Assembly (NCBI GenBank): GCA_026004675.1
Contig: BPJP01000001.1
Coordinates: forward strand, 496,001-560,000
From: Gemmatales bacterium
GTDB lineage: Bacteria > Planctomycetota > Planctomycetia > Gemmatales > Gemmataceae
Length of the DNA stretch: 64,000 nt
Reading direction: 5' to 3'
In this document: positions 1 to 7,809 of the stretch, in pieces
Layout of the letters: each line of letters starts with the position of its first letter
How positions within the stretch are numbered: position 1 is the stretch's first letter
Translations under genes and position numbers: made by a program
Notes under the pieces: generated by a model
Seen by the model: only the letters and a program-made list of their open reading frames with translations
Database searches by the model: none
Told to the model about the DNA's origin: nothing

Positions 1-749
1 TTGACATCGAGGATACGATGTTGCGGCGTAACCGATATCGCCACGACTTTTGGATCATCGCTGTTGCCGAAGGGCATGCCTGCCGCGAGCCAGCGTTTGA
101 GAATCCGGTATTCGGGAGAACCGACTTCGAGCCGTTTGCCGCCGCCATGACCGATGGCGCCGACAGGCTTAAGCAGTAGCAGGCTCCGTTCCGATGCCGT
201 CGGAATGACCCTTCGTCCCCGGCTTTCTCGGACAAGTGCGTGGTAGTCGACCTGAGGCTCGAAACCAAGGAGCGAGAGTTTGAAACCGTTTTGCCCTTCC
301 GCTTTACCATGGCAGGCACCGGTGTTGCAGCCGAGTTTCGTCAAGACCGGGATGATGTCGTTGGTGAAGTTGATCTTCTGTTCGCCACGTGTCCCGGAAA
401 CCACAACGGGGACTCGGATCGTTTGTCCGTCCGCCTTGACGACAATCGTCGTCGCACCGTCCGCAACGGCAGTCACACGAGCTTGCGTATCGACTGTTGC
501 GACGGCGGTGTTCTCGGATCGACAGGTTGCTGAACGCGTCAGATCCCGCACGCCGTTATTGGCGTACAAACCAGTTACGATGAGCTGCTGACAGGCATCC
601 ACGCCGTTCAATTCGATTTTTTGGGGAATCGCCGTCAAAGCGATCAAGGAGCCTTTGCCAAAAGGAGGCACCTTGTCGGCAGCCCGCCCGGCCAGTGGGA
701 GAACGAAGGAGATTCCCAGTCCGATCAAGAACGAAAAGCGCTTTCGCAT
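1..749 (-). CDS. Secreted DUF1549/DUF1553-type planctomycete protein, N-terminal part (runs off window start)
   Basis: Reading leftwards from an ATG at 747-749 gives an uninterrupted frame of about 249 codons to the window edge. Residues 1-24 form a signal peptide (MRKRFSFLIGLGISFVLPLAG). Residues about 30-125 look like a bacterial Ig-like (BIG2) domain with alternating Val/Thr strands. Around residue 145 there is C-N-T-G-A-C-H-G, the C-x4-C-H variant of a cytochrome-like motif, followed by the typical planctomycete stretch GFKLSLLGFEP and a GGGKRL segment. This order (signal, Ig-like, cytochrome-like, then DUF1549 and DUF1553) is known from secreted planctomycete proteins of unknown function, which nearly always sit next to a DUF1501 gene, as here. 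The DUF1501 gene lies 57 bp upstream on the same strand, so the two are probably co-transcribed. The DUF1549/DUF1553 domains themselves would lie outside the window, so family assignment rests on the N-terminus and context. Confidence 0.85.
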   Translation of the reverse strand, partial: MRKRFSFLIGLGISFVLPLAGRAADKVPPFGKGSLIALTAIPQKIELNGVDACQQLIVTGLYANNGVRDLTRSATCRSENTAVATVDTQARVTAVADGATTIVVKADGQTIRVPVVVSGTRGEQKINFTNDIIPVLTKLGCNTGACHGKAEGQNGFKLSLLGFEPQVDYHALVRESRGRRVIPTASERSLLLLKPVGAIGHGGGKRLEVGSPEYRILKRWLAAGMPFGNSDDPKVVAISVTPQHRILDV

Positions 750-806
750 GGCGGTCGTGCTCCACGGCTATTGTGGGCGAACAACGGTGTTATCCGGTCG
801 ACCACT

Positions 807-2090
807 TTAGAAAAGCTCTTCGATTTTTTCTCGTTGTTCGAGGATGTACTGTGGCCGTCCGAAGTTATCGGGGATTTTGATCGATGGATCGATGCCCAGC
901 AGGTGGTAGAAGGTGGCGAACAGGTTTTGGATGGTGTACGGTTTGCTTCGGCTGATGTCCCAATCGCCTCGCAAGCCGGTGTCGCCGATGGTCTGCCCCA
1001 TTTTCAAGCCGCCGCCAGCCAGCTGTACAAAGCCGGATTGCGGGTAGTGGTCTCGGCCAGCATTCTTGTTGATGCGCGGCGTGCGTCCGAACTCACCGTA
1101 GATGGCAATGAGCACTTTCTTGTCCAGGCCGCGGTCGTACAAATCGGTGATCATGGCGTGAATCGATTTGTCGTAATGCGGCAAAATCTGTTCTTTCATG
1201 GTTTTGAAATTGTTTTTGTGGGTATCCCACTTGTTATTGCCAGGGCCGTAGACGGTGACGCACGAAACGCCGGCTTCAGCCAGACGCAGGGCTTGCAACA
1301 ATGTGACGCCGCCGTATGTGTGTTTGCCGTAACGCTCTCGAACCTTTTCCGGCTCCTTATTGACGTCGAAGGCTTCGCGAATTTTGGTCGACGCCAACAT
1401 CTCGATCGCTTTTTTCGTGAATTCGTCGGTGGCCAGCAATTGCTCATGGGCGTCGATTTCGCGGCGGAGATTATCCAACGAACGCAGCAAATCGACGCGG
1501 TTTTGGGGAATGCCACCGTTGGAATACAGATCACGCATCAAGCCGCCATTGGGACTGAACGATGCGTATTTGGGCCCCAGGTAGGCCGGTCCTGCGTCAT
1601 ATGCCATGCTGACCGAAGCTGGCATCGACTTGTCACGCCGTTTGTCGAAACGACTGATGATCGAGCCGATGGCCGGACGCTTCACCACGCCACTGGCGAA
1701 ACCACTGCTGGCTTCATACAAGCTATGCCCGCTGGTGATGGTCTGCATCCCCTGCACAATCGTGTACTTGTCAGCGATTTTGGCGTGCAAGGGCAGATGT
1801 TCGCTAACCAAAAACCCTGGAACATTGGTCTGAATCGGTTTGAATTCGCCGCGAAATTCCGACGGCGCTTTGGGTTTGACATCGAACATGTCGAGTTGGG
1901 CAGCGCCACCGTTTAAATACACGATGATGATCGACTTGTCATCGGTTTGACGTTGCGGCGTCTGTGCTTTGAGACGCAAAACATCGGCGAGCGTCAAGCC
2001 GGTCAATCCCAGACCACCGACGCGAAGGAATTCACGGCGCGACAGGCCGTCGCAAAGCTTACCACCGTGTTGCCCGAGGAAGGTGAGCAT
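807..2090 (-). CDS. DUF1501 domain protein, Tat-exported
   Basis: A 427-residue protein. Residues 17-26 are S-R-R-E-F-L-R-V-G-G followed by a hydrophobic stretch, a clear twin-arginine export signal. The body matches the DUF1501 family (alkaline-phosphatase/sulfatase-like fold): IIVYLNGGAAQLDMFD near residue 55, GRTPRINKNAGRDHYPQ near 335 and FYHLLGIDP near the C-terminus, the last typical of sulfatase-like planctomycete proteins. Length is normal for the family. The enzymatic reaction is not established; the D-M-F-D and G-R-D-H segments are the family's conserved metal-site-like positions. It is the first gene of a two-gene minus-strand unit with the partial DUF1549-type gene. The 294 bp upstream (2091-2384) contain no gene that I can see and must hold the promoters of this gene and of the divergent lipoprotein gene. 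Confidence 0.93.
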   Translation of the reverse strand: MLTFLGQHGGKLCDGLSRREFLRVGGLGLTGLTLADVLRLKAQTPQRQTDDKSIIIVYLNGGAAQLDMFDVKPKAPSEFRGEFKPIQTNVPGFLVSEHLPLHAKIADKYTIVQGMQTITSGHSLYEASSGFASGVVKRPAIGSIISRFDKRRDKSMPASVSMAYDAGPAYLGPKYASFSPNGGLMRDLYSNGGIPQNRVDLLRSLDNLRREIDAHEQLLATDEFTKKAIEMLASTKIREAFDVNKEPEKVRERYGKHTYGGVTLLQALRLAEAGVSCVTVYGPGNNKWDTHKNNFKTMKEQILPHYDKSIHAMITDLYDRGLDKKVLIAIYGEFGRTPRINKNAGRDHYPQSGFVQLAGGGLKMGQTIGDTGLRGDWDISRSKPYTIQNLFATFYHLLGIDPSIKIPDNFGRPQYILEQREKIEELF

Positions 2091-2384
2091 GGTTGTTCCC
2101 CCGTTTTACGAAGGGGCCGGAAGGCCCTGGAAATCGTTGTGGTTGGAATCAGCCAAACGGCTCGGTCAAGGCGGGACGATCTCCTTGGAGGTTACCTCAC
2201 CAATTTAGATGTCACAACGGGAAAAAAGTTCCCCAGAATTTCTCCGGTCGTATTCCCAATGCCGCTTGCGGTTTATTCCCTCGACAGACTGATTGCCGGC
2301 GATTAAGCTAAGTCACGAACCGTCGGTACCAGGGGTGTTGCCTGGGGACAGCCACTTCGTTTCCCTGTTAGGAGTGCCGGTGGC

Positions 2385-3200
2385 ATGCGATTGCAATCTC
2401 TCTGCCAGTGCCTTTACGGCATATTCCTTGTTGGCATGCTGCCAACGCTGGCTGGGTGCGGCAAGGAAGAACGAAAAGAACAAGAGCTTATCGCCAAATC
2501 AACAACGCCCGCCAAGGGGGATGTGGGACGGACCACACCGACAAGACGACCGGATTCGGCGGCGCCTCCGATCGAACCAGGCTTTACAGCGCTCTTGCGC
2601 ACCGGCGAATTGGCCGGATGGTATTACGAAAAAGGAAAAGAATTGCGAGGCGTGTCAGCCACGCCGGACCAGAGATTTCTCATCAACAACGACGTTTTGG
2701 TCATCGCGCCCAAAGACAAGAACGGCAAAGAAACAGACAAGGAACTTTACAGCTCTTTCCAATTGCCCAGGGATTTCGTGCTCAAATTCCAGTTCCGGGC
2801 GGCGCAAGAAGCCGTCAGTGAGATTCATGTGCGTAACGCACGCATCCTCGTCTCGGACTTTGTCCGCCGCAACGAACAGAAATTCAAAAAATTCCGCAAC
2901 GACGACTGGAATGACATGGAAGTCCGGGTCAATCTGGTCGTACGCGTTGGCAACCGCACGCTAACAAAGAAGGACAACCTTGAAGCCGTCTTTGAGAACG
3001 GCAAACCTGTGACCATGTTGAATGGTCAAAAAGTCGACCCGACCACGGTGTCGGTCATAACGAGAGTCCATGCGGAATGCAACGGCGAGCCGCTGGATCG
3101 CAGGCATTATCGCGGTCGGGTGCGTTCGCGAGGTCCGCTCTCGATTCGAGCGATGTCCGGCCGAGTGGAGTTTCGCAACCTGCAAATCAAAGAGTTGTAG
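2385..3200 (+). CDS. Lipoprotein with DUF1080 (3-keto-disaccharide hydrolase-like) domain
   Basis: A 271-residue protein with a lipoprotein signal: the hydrophobic segment ends in L-A-G-C, with C25 as the lipidated cysteine. After a polar linker to about residue 65 comes a concanavalin-like beta-sandwich resembling DUF1080: a WYYEKGKEL strand, YSSFQLPRDFVLKFQFR, an NDDWNDMEVRV segment in place of the usual N-x-W-N, and RAMSGRVEFRNLQIKEL at the C-terminus, the usual DUF1080 ending. Such domains are very expanded in planctomycetes; some members act on 3-keto sugars, most are uncharacterised. The ATG at 2385 is supported by the correctly placed lipobox. The next gene starts 15 bp after the stop, so they may form an operon, though their functions are not obviously connected. 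Confidence 0.8.
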   Translation: MRLQSLCQCLYGIFLVGMLPTLAGCGKEERKEQELIAKSTTPAKGDVGRTTPTRRPDSAAPPIEPGFTALLRTGELAGWYYEKGKELRGVSATPDQRFLINNDVLVIAPKDKNGKETDKELYSSFQLPRDFVLKFQFRAAQEAVSEIHVRNARILVSDFVRRNEQKFKKFRNDDWNDMEVRVNLVVRVGNRTLTKKDNLEAVFENGKPVTMLNGQKVDPTTVSVITRVHAECNGEPLDRRHYRGRVRSRGPLSIRAMSGRVEFRNLQIKEL

Positions 3201-3215
3201 AACCACAGACTTGCG

Positions 3216-3836
3216 ATGCGCATTGCTTGTTGCCTCGCTGGATTCATTGTTTTCGGATTGGTGTTGTTTGCCGCCTTCGGCGAAATTCTGATCGAAGAGA
3301 ACTGGGTCGAGTCCTTTGGGCCGTGGGCCTGGCTTGCCGCCACGGTCCTCATCATCAGCGACATTGTCGTTCCCGTTCCAACGACGGTAGTCATTACTAT
3401 GATGGGGCAGCAATATGGTCCGTTGGTTGGCGGTGCGATCGGGACCCTGGCCACCTTTTTAGCAGGGGTAACTGCCTATGGTTTGACGCGCCTTTTAGGC
3501 ATGGGCTTCGCCCGCTTCCTGTTGCGAGACGAGTGGGAGGCCGCCCATCAGTTTTTTCAAGGTAGAGGAGGCTTCGCGGTCGCTTGTTCACGTTGGTTGC
3601 CTTTGCTGCCCGAAGCGATCTCTTGTCTGGCCGGTCTTGCCCGTATGCCGCTCGGACGCTATTGCGTTTCGCTTTTGTGCGGCGCCGTGCCGATGTCTTA
3701 TTCGTATGCGGCGTTGGCGGCTTTGTCCGACGATAAACTCATCCCGCTGGTCATCAGCATCGTTTTGCCGATTCCAACCTGGTGGCTGGCAGTCCGGCTC
3801 CTTTACCGTCGAGCGTCGCCGCGAGCACCAGCATGA
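3216..3836 (+). CDS. DedA/TVP38-like (VTT domain) membrane protein
   Basis: A 206-residue integral membrane protein with about five hydrophobic segments: residues 1-22, 38-60, 70-93, 125-160 and 175-198. The central portion is characteristic of the VTT/SNARE-associated family: DIVVPVPTTVVITMMGQQYG, then GxxxTFLAGVTAYGLTRLLG, then a F-F-x-x-R-G-G-F-A-V-A-C-S-R-W-L-P motif and a G-L-A-R-M segment. DedA-family proteins are linked to lipid scrambling and proton-motive-force homeostasis; the exact substrate here cannot be told. It lies 15 bp after the DUF1080 lipoprotein gene and 93 bp before the next gene. Confidence 0.82.
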   Translation: MRIACCLAGFIVFGLVLFAAFGEILIEENWVESFGPWAWLAATVLIISDIVVPVPTTVVITMMGQQYGPLVGGAIGTLATFLAGVTAYGLTRLLGMGFARFLLRDEWEAAHQFFQGRGGFAVACSRWLPLLPEAISCLAGLARMPLGRYCVSLLCGAVPMSYSYAALAALSDDKLIPLVISIVLPIPTWWLAVRLLYRRASPRAPA

Positions 3837-3929
3837 CCAACGAACGATTAGCTTTCGCCCTGGTCGTTTGCCTGGACCACACAAAGATATTGGCCCTTGC
3901 GACATGTTTGCTGTAATCTAAAAGAACCG

Positions 3930-4687
3930 ATGAATGGACCAAATGCTGATAGTGGATCTGCACCCATTGAAGAGCAGTCATCGATGCTCCCCGGAGAGGT
4001 TCCGTCGCCAGTGGAAGAGCAAGCAGAAACGGGACCACGAGGAAACCAATCGTCGAAGCCAACCCAGCTAGCCGATCCTTTGGTCGAGGCGAAAGGGGCC
4101 GACGCAGACGCCGTGCAGCCAGCAGCCGAGACGCCACCCACTGCTGATCTTCCTGATCCAGTCAAATTGATGGAAGAACGAATGCGGCGATTGGAAGACG
4201 CGCTGGCTGCCTTGCAGGACACCAAGCGGTTGGAGGAGCAGATCGCCGAGCGTGTTGCCAGCCGGATTCAAAACACCCAACGCCACCCGGCAAACTTCTG
4301 CCGCATTTGCTCCAAACGGGCAAACTGCTGTCGTCGGCAGCCGGTCTTGCTGGGACGACCGGCGAAGCTCAGTCGTCGGGCAGATCAGCGAAAACGCAGA
4401 AGCCGAGATGGCTCCTCTTCGAAGGCTTGGCGGAGCTGCGCGCCTTTTTCCTCATGTATTGGGACCGGGATTATCGCGTCCGGCATCTGGCATGGATCGT
4501 TCCAGGATTTGCCCTGACCGTCATGGTCGTATCGTATTTCACGATCGCATATATCCCCTTCGTCGGCGCTGCTTTGGACAAACTGGTTGACCTGTTTTTG
4601 GCATTTTTTGTGATTAAAGTGTTGCAGCGGGAGGCTGACCGCTATCGCGAACACCTTGCCGCTCGCAAAGAGCAAGCGCTTCTATGA
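3930..4687 (+). CDS. Acidic coiled-coil protein with one or two C-terminal membrane segments (frame broken near 4270)
   Basis: I do not recognise the family. The first half (ATG 3930, [10 protein letters not shown]) is a low-complexity Pro/Ala/Glu-rich stretch ending in a coiled-coil-like segment, [17 protein letters not shown], up to about 4270. The second half lies in another frame (about 4270-4687): a Leu-rich stretch, a [14 protein letters not shown] helix, two hydrophobic segments around [20 protein letters not shown], and a basic, charged C-terminus. The first frame loses protein-like character after position 4275, while the second begins there without a convincing start. One missing base, most easily in the AAAA at 4270-4273, would fuse them into a protein of about 252 residues. 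The stop overlaps the pdxJ start by 4 bp (ATGA), which suggests translational coupling with pdxJ. Function is unknown. Confidence 0.65.
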
Positions 4688-5418
4688 TCCGCTTAGGCGT
4701 CAACATCGACCATGTCGCCACCGTCCGCCAGGCTCGGCGAACCATCGAACCGGATCCGGTGCATGCCGCCGTCTTGGCCATCCTTGGGGGCGCGGACGGG
4801 ATCACGGTCCATCTGCGCGAAGACCGCCGACACATTCAGGACCGAGACGTCCGTCTTTTGCGGGAAATGACCCCGATCCGCCTCAACCTCGAGATGGCAA
4901 CCGACGATGCGATCGTCGATATCGCCTGTACCGTCAAACCGGACGAAGCCACGCTTGTTCCCGAGCGGCGCGAAGAGTTGACAACGGAAGGCGGGCTGGA
5001 CATCATCGCCCATCGGGACGCCGTCGCCAAAGCAATGAAGCGGCTGAAAGACGCCGGCATTGCCGTCTCCCTGTTCATCGATCCCGACCGCCGGCAGATT
5101 GAAATGGCCAGGGAACTGGGCGCCGATGCTATCGAAATCCAGACGGCGCGCTATTCCGAGGCCCGTCCCGGCGCGGATCGGCAAAAACAGCTCGATATCC
5201 TCTTGGAGTCCTCTGCCCTGGCTGTGCAACTCGGCTTGCATTTACACATGGGGCACGGGCTGACGTATACCAATGTTCGGCCAATCAGTCGCATCCCAGG
5301 TTTGGAAGAGTTGAATATCGGACACAGCATCGTTTCCCGCGCCGTTCTGGTCGGGATGGAACGCGCTGTTCGGGAAATGAAAGCGATCCTTGCCGAAGAG
5401 GCGAACAACACCGCCTGA
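4684..5418 (+). CDS. pdxJ: Pyridoxine 5'-phosphate synthase PdxJ
   Basis: A 244-residue protein covering the full family length. It condenses 1-deoxy-D-xylulose 5-phosphate with 3-amino-2-oxopropyl phosphate to pyridoxine 5'-phosphate, the last ring-forming step of DXP-dependent vitamin B6 synthesis in the cytosol. Diagnostic motifs are [15 protein letters not shown] at residues 4-18, [16 protein letters not shown] near 38-53, LNLEMA near 72, a SLFIDPD strand near 128 and a [11 protein letters not shown] phosphate-binding region near 183. The ATG at 4684 overlaps the stop of the preceding membrane-protein gene. A gene for a thiamine-binding-type protein follows after 47 bp. No partner B6 gene (pdxA) is within the window. 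Confidence 0.96.
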   Translation: MIRLGVNIDHVATVRQARRTIEPDPVHAAVLAILGGADGITVHLREDRRHIQDRDVRLLREMTPIRLNLEMATDDAIVDIACTVKPDEATLVPERREELTTEGGLDIIAHRDAVAKAMKRLKDAGIAVSLFIDPDRRQIEMARELGADAIEIQTARYSEARPGADRQKQLDILLESSALAVQLGLHLHMGHGLTYTNVRPISRIPGLEELNIGHSIVSRAVLVGMERAVREMKAILAEEANNTA

Positions 5419-5465
5419 TACATTCGCACGTATCAACACCACCGCGCATTCTGGGCATCGCAACG

Positions 5466-5784
5466 ATGGTACTCCTTGAATTCAGCATGTTTCCCATGGA
5501 TAAGGGGGGAGAGCGTAAGCCCCTATGTGGCCCGCTGTCTCGAAATCGTCGCCAACAGCGGGTTGGATTATGAACTGCATTCCATGGGCACGATTCTCGA
5601 AGGCGAATGGCACGAAGTTTTCGCCGTCGTACAGAAATGCTATGAGGAATTGCAAAAAGATTGCCAGCGCATCAGCTGTTCCATCAAAGTGGACTATCGT
5701 CGAGGACCGGCTGGTCGACTGAGAAGCAAAGTGGAAAAAGTACAACAACTATTGCAAAACCCGAAAGAACGAACAACCACTTGA
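5466..5784 (+). CDS. MTH1187/YkoF-like thiamine-binding family protein (frame broken at G run 5504-5509)
   Basis: The start ATG at 5466 reads MVLLEFSMFPMDKG in one frame. The continuation GESVSPYVARCLEIV runs in the next frame to the stop at 5784. Together they give the uninterrupted consensus of the MTH1187 (DUF77) family, a small ferredoxin-like protein of about 100 residues that binds thiamine or related pyrimidines and forms tetramers. The join is inside a run of six G; five G would restore the frame exactly. Later conserved parts are SGLDYELHSMGTILEGEW and AVVQKCYEE. The gene follows pdxJ by 47 bp, so linkage to cofactor metabolism is plausible, but that is an inference. I treat the shift as a base-call error, since both sides are fully conserved. 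Confidence 0.82.
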
Positions 5785-5832
5785 GAAAACGTTTGCTGCC
5801 CTCATCCGGTTGGCCTTTCCCCTCGTGGCATC

Positions 5833-7735
5833 ATGCTGTTGCTTAGTTGCAAAGGATTGTCCCGCGGCTTCGACGACGGGCCGCTTTTCGAAAACATCGC
5901 CTTCGAAATCTATGCTGGCGATCGGATCGGTTTGGTCGGTCCCAACGGCGTTGGCAAATCGACCCTTTTGCGGCTGCTTGCTGGCCTGGACCAGCCCGAT
6001 GACGGCGAGGTGCAATACCACGCCGGCGCTCGCGTTGCCCTCTTGGAGCAACAACCCCGCTGGCAGCCAGGACGCACTCTGTTCGACGAAGCCAAAACGG
6101 CCCTGCACGATCTGCTTGTTGCCCAACACGAACTGGTCCAAACCGCGGAGGCCCTCGCCAAAGTCGAAAACGAATCGGAGCGCAAGTCGCTGGCTGCGCG
6201 TTACGACAGACTGAACGAATGGCTGCGGCACCACGATGCCTACAACATCGATCATCGTGTCGAGAGCGTGCTTGCCGGCCTCGGTTTCGGGCGCGAGGAT
6301 TTCGATCGCCCCGTCGAAACCTTCAGTGGCGGGCAGCAAAGCCGGTTGATGCTCGCCAAACTCCTGCTGGCGGCGCCGGACGTCTTGCTGCTCGACGAAC
6401 CCAGCAACCACCTCGATATCGACGCGACTCGCTGGCTGGAAGACTATCTGTCCAAACAGTCCGAAGCCATGCTGATCGTCAGCCACGATCGCCTCTTCCT
6501 GGACAAAGTCGTGACCAAAATATTTGAACTGTATGCGCGTCGTCTCACCGTCTATACCGGCAACTACCAGGCTTACTGGCGCCAGCGCGAAGAGCGTTAC
6601 CAATTGGAGCTGAAAACCTGGGAAGCTCAACAAGACTATATCGAAAAGCAGGAAGAGTATATTCGCCGGGTGCACTATGGGCAGTTGCACAAGCAAGCAC
6701 AGTCTCGCAGGAAAGCTCTTGAGCGACTCGAACGAGTCGATAAACCCGTCAAGATCACTTCGCCACGGATGCACTTCGGCGACGTCAAGCCGACCAGCGA
6801 AACGGTCTTGCAGGTAACGGACCTGACCAAGAGCTTCGACCGCCCCTTGTTTCGCGACTTGTCCTTCACCTTGCCGCGGGGCAAGCGGCTGGGCATCATG
6901 GGACCGAATGGCAGCGGTAAAACAACGCTGCTCCGCATTCTCATGGGACACGAACAACCCGACTCGGGAACGGTCGAAGTCGGGTTCCATGTGCAGTTCG
7001 GCTACTGCGACCAGAACCTGGCCATCCTGCCCCCGGACGAATCCGTCATCCGGGCTGTCTGGCCCGATCCCGACCCGTCACTTGATGAGCAGAAAATGCG
7101 CGATGTGCTCGCTCGGTTCGGCCTGGTGGGAGACCAAATTCACCAGCTCGTGGGTGAACTTTCGGGCGGGGAACGAAGCCGAGCCGCCTTGGCACGACTT
7201 GTCGTCTCAGGTGCCAATGTCCTGGTCCTGGACGAACCGACCAACCATTTGGACCTGTGGGCCTGCGACGCTCTTGAAGAAGCGTTGCTCGAGTTTACCG
7301 GCACGGTCATCGTTGTCAGCCACGACCGCTTCTTCCTCAATCGCGTTGTCGACATGATGATTGTGCTCGATGATCTTAGGCCATCGGTGATTCACGGCAA
7401 TTATGACACGTACGTCCGCATGACCGAGGCCAAAAAAGCGGCAGGCGAATCGAACAAGGGGAAGCCGGACACAGAGTCAAAGTCCGCGCCGCCTGCCGCT
7501 TCCAACAATCCCAAACGACGTAAACGCCGCTTTCCTTACCGCAAAGTCGAAGACCTCGAAGCCGAGATTGCCCAAACCGAAGCACAGGTGCGCGAACTGG
7601 AAGCTTTGTTAGCCTCTCCTGAGCTTTACCGCCAAGGGAAGCAAAGTCGTGGAAACAACCAGCCAATTCGAAATCCTCAAAGCCAAACTGCAGCAGCTCT
7701 ACGAACACTGGGAAGAAGCCATGGAGCTGAACTGA
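5833..7735 (+). CDS. ABC-F family ATPase (Uup-like), frame broken near 7636
   Basis: A soluble protein with two ABC ATPase domains and no membrane segments, the layout of ABC-F translation factors. First domain: Walker A GPNGVGKST near residue 37, signature FSGGQQSR, Walker B DVLLLDEPSNHLD. A linker with the ABC-F charged helix (QQDYIEKQEEYIRR) follows. Second domain: Walker A GPNGSGKTT, signature LSGGERSR, Walker B VLVLDEPTNHLD, then a basic tail KRRKRRFPYRKVEDLEAEI and coiled coil. ABC-F proteins act on the ribosome; Uup-like members also affect DNA transposition and precise excision. After 7636 the frame used so far becomes non-family sequence, whereas the +1 frame reads GSKVVETTSQFEILKAKLQ and ends EAMELN at 7735, the expected C-terminus. 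One G fewer in the GGG at 7636-7638 restores the gene at about 634 residues. Confidence 0.92.
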
Positions 7736-7809
7736 ACCTTCCGATTCTCGATGGCTTCTGCTGTCAGCGTTCTAATCGCTGCTTCAACCGGCGGCAGGCA
7801 TTTCTTGCA

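Noticed and set aside
621..1916. Long plus-strand open frame (431 codons) opposite the DUF1501 gene
   Set aside because: It is a GC-driven mirror of the real minus-strand gene, with no signal, domain or ribosome binding site.
5749..6990. Minus-strand open frame of 413 codons in the ABC-F gene
   Set aside because: Antisense shadow; the plus strand has unmistakable ABC motifs.
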